From an uncultured Campylobacter sp. (GTDB lineage Bacteria; Campylobacterota; Campylobacteria; Campylobacterales; Campylobacteraceae), in NCBI RefSeq assembly GCF_938045775.1, contig NZ_CALIBH010000258.1:1-9319 (forward strand): DNA of 9,319 bases, written 5' to 3'. The position numbers and the translations under genes were made by a program. This document shows positions 1 through 5,147 of this stretch, one piece after another. Within the stretch, counting starts at the first letter, position 1; each line of letters begins with the position of its first letter. A model generated the notes under the pieces. It was not told where the DNA came from. It saw nothing but the letters and a program-made list of their open reading frames with translations, and ran no database searches.

Positions 1-1
1 A

Positions 2-166
2 AGCTCCACCGATGCCGCGAAGATCCGCCAGAGCGTGCTGCGCTTTAGACTGCCGTATTTTACGACGATGAAGGCGGCGATCGCCGCTACGCGCTCGATC
101 TGCTCGATAAAGGACGACTCTGCGCTTGAAGTTAAAACGCTGCAGGAGTATCTAAGCGGAAGGTAG
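2..166 (+). CDS. carB: Carbamoyl-phosphate synthase large subunit, C-terminal end (partial)
   Basis: The reading frame is open from the left edge and ends at TAG 164-166, so only the last 54 codons of a protein of about 1,080 residues are present. The visible peptide begins SSTDAAKIRQSVLRFRLPYF, continues through TTMKAAIAATRSI and ends LQEYLSGR. This is the end of the MGS-like allosteric domain of CarB, where the 'R..VLR..IPYFTT..AA.AA' pattern is typical. The enzyme makes carbamoyl phosphate from glutamine, bicarbonate and ATP for pyrimidine and arginine synthesis, together with CarA in the cytoplasm. GC content is visibly higher than in the downstream defence genes, as expected for a resident core gene. 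It runs in the same direction as hsdM, 144 nt upstream. The identification rests on the tail only. Confidence 0.85.
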   Translation, partial: SSTDAAKIRQSVLRFRLPYFTTMKAAIAATRSICSIKDDSALEVKTLQEYLSGR

Positions 167-230
167 CGCGAGCAGCCTTCTGCCAGCACCATGCTGCGAT
201 GAAATTTTAGGAAGCGAAATTTTGCTGCGA

Positions 231-290
231 AAATTAAAGTATGGAATTTCTAAATTTTATCGGCAGCCCCCCATTCTATATGCATAAAAT
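231..290 (+). promoter_or_regulatory. Possible promoter region of the hsd operon
   Basis: The 144-nt gap between carB and hsdM becomes AT-rich with phased A/T tracts (around 202-208, 217-223, 231-236, 251-260), as is common upstream of Campylobacter sigma-70 promoters, which usually lack a clear -35 box. TATATG at 277-282 could serve as a -10 element. The better hexamer match, TAAAAT at 285-290, lies so close to the ribosome site that its transcript would start inside it. A six-C tract at 267-272 sits just upstream. No element is a full consensus match. The main support is that an operon promoter must lie somewhere here unless carB reads through. Confidence 0.25.
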
Positions 291-295
291 TTTTT

Positions 296-300
296 AGGAG
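296..300 (+). promoter_or_regulatory. Ribosome binding site of hsdM
   Basis: AGGAG ends 10 nt before the ATG at 311. It is one of the three clear Shine-Dalgarno sites in the operon (the others precede prrC and hsdR) and fixes the hsdM start. The RhuM gene and hsdS lack comparable sites and start at ATGA overlaps instead. Confidence 0.75.
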
Positions 301-310
301 ATACTATTAA

Positions 311-1867
311 ATGAGCGAAGAGACACAACGCAAGGCCTTGCAAAACCAAATTTGGAGTATTGCAAATGAAGTAAGAGGCGCTGTTGACGGCTGGGACTTT
401 AAGCAATACGTCCTAGGTACGTTGTTTTATAGATATATTAGCGAAAATTTTACGGATTATATAGAGGGCGACGACGATGATTTTGACTACGCAAGCTTGC
501 CCGACGATTCGCCGGAGCTTGAAGCGATCAAGCACGATACTATTGTTACGAAGGGATATTTTATATACCCTAGTCAGTTATTTAAAAACGTCGTAAAAAA
601 TGCCGACAATAACGCAAATTTAAATACCGATTTAGATCAAATTTTTAAAAGTATCGAAGGCTCGGCAGCCGGGTATGAGTCAGAGCAGGACATAAAAGGG
701 CTTTTTGCCGATTTTGATACTACTAGCAACCGTTTAGGAAATAGTGTTACAGAGAAAAACAGGCGACTCGCAGCGGTTTTAAAAGGCGTGGCCGAGCTTG
801 ATTTTGGTGATTTTAAGGACAACCATATCGATCTTTTTGGCGACGCATACGAGTTTCTTATCTCGAACTATGCCGCGAATGCAGGCAAATCCGGCGGCGA
901 GTTTTTCACTCCGCAAAATGTCTCAAAGCTCATCGCCGCACTTGCCATGCACGAACAAGAGCACGTAAATAAAATTTACGATCCAGCATGCGGTTCTGGT
1001 TCACTACTTTTGCAGGCTAAAAAGCGTTTTGACAAACATGAGGTCGAGGATGGATTTTTTGGCCAGGAGATAAATCACACGACATACAACCTGGCGCGTA
1101 TGAATATGTTTTTACACAACGTTAATTACTCTAAATTTCACATAGAGATCGGCGATACGCTACTAGATCCAAAGCTTAGCGACGATAGGCCTTTTGACGC
1201 TATCGTTTCAAATCCTCCTTACTCCATCAACTGGATCGGTAGCGACGATCCGACGCTCATAAACGATCCTAGATTTGCTCCTGCGGGCGTTCTTGCGCCA
1301 AAAAGCAAGGCGGATTTTGCCTTTATCTTGCACGCACTCAGCTACCTTTCGGCAAAAGGCAGAGCCGCGATAGTTAGTTTCCCGGGCATTTTTTATAGAG
1401 GCGGTGCGGAAAAAAAGATCCGCGAATATCTCGTAAAAGAAAATTTTGTCGAGACCGTCATCGCGCTCGCCCCAAATCTTTTTTATGGCACTCCGATAGC
1501 TGTTAATATCCTTGTTCTTTCAAAGCATAAAACAGAGACTAAAACGCAGTTTATAGATGCTAGTGGGTTTTTTGAAAAAAGAACAAACAACAACGTCCTA
1601 ACTGACGAACACATTGCGAAAATAATAGAAATTTTTGGTAAAAAAGAAGATATCGCCCATGTATGCGCACTCGCAGATAATGAAAAAATAGTCCAAAACG
1701 ATTACAATCTAGCCGTAAGCTCTTATGTCGAGGCAAAAGATACACGCGAGGTTATCGACATAAACGAGTTAAATTTACAGATAAAGCAGACCGTGGCTAA
1801 AATCTCAAATTTGCGCGAACAAATCGACGAAATCGTTGCGGAAATAAATTCGGGCAGCGAAATATGA
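311..1867 (+). CDS. hsdM: Type I restriction-modification DNA methyltransferase subunit HsdM (type IC-like)
   Basis: HsdM is the catalytic methylation subunit. It transfers a methyl group from S-adenosylmethionine to the N6 of adenine at sites chosen by HsdS, and the M2S1 complex also forms the core of the restriction enzyme. The 518-residue protein has the helical HsdM N-terminal domain (about 8-160, with the IC-like stretch VRGAVDGWDFKQYVLGTLFY), then the N6-methyltransferase domain with GEFFTP (196-201), the SAM-binding motif DPACGSG (224-230) and the catalytic NPPY (301-304). Residues 485-515 are a probable coiled coil for HsdS contact. Length matches EcoR124I-type HsdM (about 520), and the protein looks intact. 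It is the first gene of the operon, and its TGA overlaps the ATG of the RhuM gene by 4 nt (1864-1867). Adenine specificity follows from NPPY. The target sequence cannot be read from this subunit. Confidence 0.97.
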   Translation: MSEETQRKALQNQIWSIANEVRGAVDGWDFKQYVLGTLFYRYISENFTDYIEGDDDDFDYASLPDDSPELEAIKHDTIVTKGYFIYPSQLFKNVVKNADNNANLNTDLDQIFKSIEGSAAGYESEQDIKGLFADFDTTSNRLGNSVTEKNRRLAAVLKGVAELDFGDFKDNHIDLFGDAYEFLISNYAANAGKSGGEFFTPQNVSKLIAALAMHEQEHVNKIYDPACGSGSLLLQAKKRFDKHEVEDGFFGQEINHTTYNLARMNMFLHNVNYSKFHIEIGDTLLDPKLSDDRPFDAIVSNPPYSINWIGSDDPTLINDPRFAPAGVLAPKSKADFAFILHALSYLSAKGRAAIVSFPGIFYRGGAEKKIREYLVKENFVETVIALAPNLFYGTPIAVNILVLSKHKTETKTQFIDASGFFEKRTNNNVLTDEHIAKIIEIFGKKEDIAHVCALADNEKIVQNDYNLAVSSYVEAKDTREVIDINELNLQIKQTVAKISNLREQIDEIVAEINSGSEI

Positions 1868-2856
1868 AAGCTATTATTTACACGACAAGCGATGGCAAGT
1901 CAAGATTTTCTTTGCAAAAATTTGATGAACAGCTTTGGCTGACGCAACTTGAAATCGCGGAACTTTACCAGACGACCAAACAAAATATTAGCAAGCATAT
2001 AAAGGCTATTTTTTTAGAAAATGAGATAGATGAAAAAGCAACTGTCAACTTTCAGTTGACAGTTCAAAATGAAGGCGGGCGCAATATAAAGCGTAAAATG
2101 GCTTATTATCCTTTGCCTTTGATTATAGCCGTAGGTTACCGCGTGCGTTCATCTCGCGGTACGCAGTTTCGTCAGTGGGCGACGCAATGCTTAGGAGAAT
2201 ATATAAAAAAGGGTTTTGCGCTTGACGACGAACGCTTAAAAGGCACGGGCGGCGGCGATTATTTCAAAGAGTTGCTTGAACGCATTCGCGATATCCGTAG
2301 TAGCGAAAAAGCGATGTATCGCCAAGTACTCGACCTTTACGCCACTAGCTACGACTACGATCCAAAAAGCGACGAGAGTATTAAATTTTTTAAAATAGTT
2401 CAAAACAAGCTTCATTACGCCGTTAGCGAGCAAACCGCCTCCGAGATTATTTTTAGTAGAGTAAACGGAGATAAAGAATTTATGGGGCTTACAAATTTTA
2501 AAGGCCAAATGCCGACGCTAAACGAGGCTAAAACGGCGAAAAATTACCTAAGCGAGGATGAACTTTTTAGATTAAATCGCTTGGTTTCGGCGTTTTTCGA
2601 TCTTGCCGAGGTGAAGGCGCACGAGCGCGAGCCGATGTATATGAGAGACTGGATAAGCGAGCTGGATAAATTTAGCGTAACTTACGGCAAAGGCGTTTTG
2701 CAAAATGCTGGCTCGGTAAGTCATAGCGAGGCTATGAAAAAAGTTGACACCGAATATGCAAAATACCGACAAAACAACCTAACTCCGGTCGAGAAAGAAT
2801 ATATAAACGCCGTCAAAAGTATAAATTTAAAGCTAAAAGACAAAGGCAAGAAATGA
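1864..2856 (+). CDS. RhuM-family protein embedded between hsdM and hsdS
   Basis: This 330-residue protein matches the RhuM ('virulence protein RhuM') family. The N-terminal helix-turn-helix-like segment is LWLTQLEIAELYQTTKQNIS (24-43). It is followed by the family signature IIAVGYRVRSSRGTQFRQWA (87-106), FALDDERLKG (118-127), LLERIRDIRSSEK (137-149) and FFKIVQNKLHYAV (175-187). The biochemical function of the family is not established. DNA or protein binding is suggested by the N-terminal domain and by its resemblance to phage Bro/KilA-like regulators. RhuM genes are often found inside type I restriction loci, including 'M-linked' intervening ORFs in Campylobacter. Here the start overlaps hsdM and the stop overlaps hsdS, each by ATGA, so it is translationally coupled to both. 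There is no clear Shine-Dalgarno site. A strong 11-bp hairpin lies within codons 59-67. No signal peptide or membrane segment is visible. Family assignment is firm; any role in restriction is inference. Confidence 0.9.
   Translation: MKAIIYTTSDGKSRFSLQKFDEQLWLTQLEIAELYQTTKQNISKHIKAIFLENEIDEKATVNFQLTVQNEGGRNIKRKMAYYPLPLIIAVGYRVRSSRGTQFRQWATQCLGEYIKKGFALDDERLKGTGGGDYFKELLERIRDIRSSEKAMYRQVLDLYATSYDYDPKSDESIKFFKIVQNKLHYAVSEQTASEIIFSRVNGDKEFMGLTNFKGQMPTLNEAKTAKNYLSEDELFRLNRLVSAFFDLAEVKAHEREPMYMRDWISELDKFSVTYGKGVLQNAGSVSHSEAMKKVDTEYAKYRQNNLTPVEKEYINAVKSINLKLKDKGKK
2040..2064 (+). repeat. Perfect inverted repeat (11-bp stem, 3-nt loop) inside the RhuM gene
   Basis: The left arm AACTGTCAACT (2040-2050) is exactly complementary to the right arm AGTTGACAGTT (2054-2064), separated by TTC. 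Pairing stops at both outer ends. The arms cover codons 59-67 (TVNFQLTV at 60-67). The structure could be an mRNA hairpin slowing translation or decay, or an operator-like dyad for a dimeric DNA-binding protein. It is not followed by a T run, so it does not look like an intrinsic terminator. Confidence 0.9.
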
Positions 2857-4031
2857 GTAAAATTTTTGATTTGATAAATGAATTTTGCTCTGAAGGGGTA
2901 AAATTTGATGAACTTGGAGTTATTTGTAAGAGCTTAGCAAAAGGCACGCTTAAACAAGAAGATTTAGTGGACAAAGGAGTATATCCTGTTGTTAATTCAG
3001 GTAGGGATTACTACGGCTTTTATGATAAGTACAATAATGAAGCCAATGCTTTTACAATTGCCTCACGAGGCGAATATGCGGGTTTTGTAAAATTCATTGA
3101 TTGCAAATTTTGGGCTGGTGGATTATGCTATCCTTACACCTCAAAAGATGAGGAGTATGTTTTAACTAAATTTGTATTCTATTTTTTAAAGTCGATTGAA
3201 AAGAAAAATATGGATATGTTGGTTGCCAGAGGAAGTATTCCTGCACTCAACAAAAGCGATATTGATAAAGTTAAAATCCCTGTACCTCGGATAGAAGTAC
3301 AGCGTGAAATAGTCCGCATTTTGGACTATTTCACGCTGCTTACAGCAGAGCTTACAGCAGAGCTTACAGCAGAGCTTACAGCTAGGAAAAAGCAATACGA
3401 ATTTTATCGCGACTTCCTTTTAAGCTTTGACGAGCTCAATAAAAATGGGGGGTATGAACTAAAAACACTTAGGAGCATTGCAGACTACTCGAGCGATAGA
3501 ATTAAATTTGACTCTTTAAATGAGCTAAATTACGTCGGCGTGGAAAATTTGCTTCAAAATAAAGCAGGGAAAGTATCGTCAAAATACGTTCCGGCAAGCG
3601 GAAACTGTACTAAGTTTGAAAGCGGCGATATTTTGATAGGCAATATTCGTCCTTATTTAAAGAAAATTTGGCAAGCTGACTGCACTGGTGGAGCAAGTGG
3701 CGACGTTTTGGTTTTGCGTTTAAACGACGAAAGCGTCAATTCTAGATATTTGTATCAAATTTTGGCTGATGATAAATTTTTCGATTATAATATGAAAAAT
3801 GCAAAAGGCGCAAAAATGCCACGAGGAAATAAGAATGCTATTTTGGAATATAAAATCCCTGTTCCATCACTACCAACCCAGCGCAAAATCGTCGAAATAC
3901 TCGACAAATTTGACACGCTCGTGAACTCTATAGCCGAGGGCCTTCCGTGTGAGATAAAGCTAAGACAAAAGCAGTATGAATATTACAGAGAAAGGCTATT
4001 AAGCTTTACGGAAATTAAAAAGGAGATATAG
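2853..4031 (+). CDS. hsdS: Type I restriction-modification specificity subunit HsdS
   Basis: HsdS determines which bipartite DNA sequence the type I complex methylates or cuts. The 392-residue protein has two target-recognition domains, TRD1 (about 1-148) and TRD2 (about 200-340). Each is followed by a conserved helical region: CR1 (VQREIVRILDYF at 149-160, the TAEL repeats at 164-175, then RKKQYEFYRDFLLSF) and CR2 (PTQRKIVEILDKF at 341-353 through RQKQYEYYRERLLSF). TRD2 contains the common SGDILIGNIRPYLKKIW segment (257-273). The TAEL repeat between the TRDs is the hallmark of type IC HsdS, where it sets the spacing between the half-sites. The ATG start overlaps the RhuM stop (ATGA, 2853-2856) without a strong ribosome site. 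TRD1-coding DNA is more AT-rich than hsdM or hsdR, consistent with TRD exchange. Three unstable-looking elements within it are listed separately. The recognition sequence cannot be deduced by eye. Confidence 0.96.
   Translation: MSKIFDLINEFCSEGVKFDELGVICKSLAKGTLKQEDLVDKGVYPVVNSGRDYYGFYDKYNNEANAFTIASRGEYAGFVKFIDCKFWAGGLCYPYTSKDEEYVLTKFVFYFLKSIEKKNMDMLVARGSIPALNKSDIDKVKIPVPRIEVQREIVRILDYFTLLTAELTAELTAELTARKKQYEFYRDFLLSFDELNKNGGYELKTLRSIADYSSDRIKFDSLNELNYVGVENLLQNKAGKVSSKYVPASGNCTKFESGDILIGNIRPYLKKIWQADCTGGASGDVLVLRLNDESVNSRYLYQILADDKFFDYNMKNAKGAKMPRGNKNAILEYKIPVPSLPTQRKIVEILDKFDTLVNSIAEGLPCEIKLRQKQYEYYRERLLSFTEIKKEI
3300..3338 (+). repeat. Perfect 16-bp inverted repeat within hsdS conserved region 1
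   Basis: CAGCGTGAAATAGTCC (3300-3315) is exactly complementary to GGACTATTTCACGCTG (3323-3338), with a 7-nt loop GCATTTT. The arms encode QREIVR and DYFTL (residues 150-162), immediately before the TAEL tandem repeat. A stem this long inside a conserved coding segment is unexpected. It could form an mRNA hairpin, a replication-fork obstacle or a recombination point. The absence of a following T run argues against an intrinsic terminator. Confidence 0.95.
3338..3382 (+). repeat. 12-bp tandem repeat encoding TAEL in hsdS
   Basis: Three exact copies of ACAGCAGAGCTT occupy 3342-3377, with matching partial copies on both sides (GCTT before, ACAGC after), about 3.75 units in all. Each unit adds the tetrapeptide TAEL (residues 164-175). 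In the E. coli IC enzymes EcoR124I and EcoR124II, two versus three TAEL units lengthen the spacer of the target from 6 to 7 bases. The 12-bp unit keeps frame, so copy number can vary by slippage or unequal crossing-over without destroying the protein. Confidence 0.97.
3447..3452 (+). repeat. Six-G tract at the HsdS half-protein boundary
   Basis: Six consecutive G form codons 199-200 (Gly-Gly), just after conserved region 1. One extra G reads GGG GGG GTA TGA, and one fewer reads GGG GGT ATG AAC TAA. Both frameshifts therefore stop within three codons, leaving TRD1 plus CR1, about 201 residues. The tract is shorter than typical Campylobacter phase-variable G tracts (usually eight or more). Confidence 0.9.
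4021..4025 (+). promoter_or_regulatory. Ribosome binding site of prrC, inside the end of hsdS
   Basis: AGGAG lies within the last hsdS codons and ends 10 nt before the GTG at 4036. This supports the GTG start of prrC and shows that prrC is expressed as a downstream cistron of hsdS, with no room for its own promoter in the 4-nt gap. Confidence 0.75.
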
Positions 4032-4035
4032 AGTA

Positions 4036-5127
4036 GTGTTTGCTGGTACTCTTAACGAAATAGCAAATAAGCTTAAAAATTCGAATAAAAAAGCACAATT
4101 AATTTATGCTTTTAACGGTACGGGCAAGACTCGTTTATCTGTAGAATTTAAAAATTTAATAGAATCAGGAGCCGATGAAAACAGTGACTCTGACCAAAAG
4201 AAAATTATTTATTATAATGCTTTTACGCAGGATTTATTTTATTGGGATAACGATATAGAAAATGATGTCGAGCCAAAATTAAAAATACAACCGAATTCTT
4301 TTACTAGCTGGGTATTTCAAGAACAAGGATTGGATAAAGAGGTTATTGATACTTTTCAGCTTTATGTAGGTAAAAAGCTTGAACCTAGATTCGATGCAAA
4401 TTTTTCAGAAGTTTCTTTTTCTTTTATAGATGACAATGCCTCCGAAGATAATATTAAAATTTCAAAAGGAGAAGAAAGTATTTTTATTTGGAGTATTTTT
4501 TATGTATTAATAAGGCAAGTAATAAATGAATTAAATATAGCGGAACCAGATAATCGATCAACTCACGAATTTGATGATCTAAAATATATTTTTATAGACG
4601 ATCCAGTTAGTTCGCTGGACGAGAACAATCTAATAGAAATAGCTGTGAATTTAGCTGAGAGAATAAAGGGGAGCGAATCTGATATAAAATTTATCATTAC
4701 TACGCATAATCCCCTATTTTATAATGTTTTGCACAATGGACTAAATGCCTATAAATTTGTTTTAAAAAACAATGAAGACAGGGTGTATATTTTAGAAGAA
4801 CAAGAAAATGATTCGCCCTTTGCTTATCATCTGTATTTAAAAGCCGAGATAGAAAAAGCCATTGAGAGCAATCAAATCAAGAAGTACCATTTTAATTTTC
4901 TAAGAAATATTTTAGAAAAGACTTCTACTTTTCTTGGTTATAAAAGCTGGGGCGATCTCTTGCCGAATACTCCAGGCGGAGATTCAAAACCGTATGAAAC
5001 AAGACTGATTAATATTTCAAGTCATTCTAAACATTCTGCCGAAGAGAGTGTTGAGCCAAACGATAACGACAAAAGAGTATTAGGATTTTTAATTCAGGAA
5101 ATTAGCTCAATATACCATTTTAAATAA
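4036..5127 (+). CDS. prrC: PrrC-type anticodon nuclease
   Basis: PrrC is a tRNA-cutting toxin. The E. coli enzyme cleaves tRNA-Lys in the anticodon loop, 5' of the wobble base, and is held inactive by its type IC restriction enzyme until phage T4 Stp peptide disturbs the complex. This 363-residue protein has an ABC-type ATPase domain: Walker A NGTGKT (27-32), the PrrC-specific YYNAFTQDLFYWDND (59-73), signature SKGEES (143-148), Walker B FIDDPVSSLD (186-195) and the switch His in TTH (222-224). The C-terminal nuclease part has R290, E294 (in LRNILEKTSTFLGY) and H330 (in SSHS), matching my recollection of E. coli Arg320, Glu324 and His356. It starts at GTG 4036, 4 nt after hsdS, and lies upstream of hsdR as in E. 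coli prr. It lacks the zinc-hook coiled coil of RloC. GC is clearly lower than in hsdM or hsdR, suggesting a separate origin. It appears intact. Confidence 0.95.
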   Translation: MFAGTLNEIANKLKNSNKKAQLIYAFNGTGKTRLSVEFKNLIESGADENSDSDQKKIIYYNAFTQDLFYWDNDIENDVEPKLKIQPNSFTSWVFQEQGLDKEVIDTFQLYVGKKLEPRFDANFSEVSFSFIDDNASEDNIKISKGEESIFIWSIFYVLIRQVINELNIAEPDNRSTHEFDDLKYIFIDDPVSSLDENNLIEIAVNLAERIKGSESDIKFIITTHNPLFYNVLHNGLNAYKFVLKNNEDRVYILEEQENDSPFAYHLYLKAEIEKAIESNQIKKYHFNFLRNILEKTSTFLGYKSWGDLLPNTPGGDSKPYETRLINISSHSKHSAEESVEPNDNDKRVLGFLIQEISSIYHFK

Positions 5128-5137
5128 AAAACTAACA

Positions 5138-5142
5138 AAGGA
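5138..5142 (+). promoter_or_regulatory. Ribosome binding site of hsdR
   Basis: AAGGA ends 5 nt before the ATG at 5148, in the 20-nt gap after the prrC TAA (5125-5127). This supports the chosen hsdR start and independent translation initiation from the operon message. Confidence 0.7.
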
Positions 5143-5147
5143 AGAAA

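Noticed and set aside
172..197. GCAGC...GCTGC and CAGCA-CCA-TGCTG as a carB terminator
   Set aside because: The stems are 5 bp, mutually exclusive, and followed only by GATGAAATTTT, so this cannot be distinguished from chance.
251..261. TAAATTTTATC shared with 8606-8616 as an attachment-site duplication
   Set aside because: It is an 11-mer of the AAATTT type that occurs throughout this genome's sequence, and there is no integrase.
267..272. Six-C tract upstream of hsdM as a phase-variable promoter switch
   Set aside because: Six bases is short for slippage in Campylobacter, and no clear -35/-10 pair places it at a critical spacing.
2236..2508. Minus-strand open frame of 90 codons opposite the RhuM gene
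   Set aside because: It is a shadow of a well-supported gene, with low-information composition and no initiation signal.
3300..3338. The hsdS inverted repeat as an invertible-hsdS recombination site
   Set aside because: Inversion systems need a second hsdS or partial hsdS with the partner repeat and usually a recombinase. Neither is in the window, and inverting a 7-nt loop would have no shuffling effect.
3338..3382. Tandem repeat considered as a CRISPR-like array
   Set aside because: The units are contiguous 12-mers without spacers and are in-frame coding sequence for TAEL.
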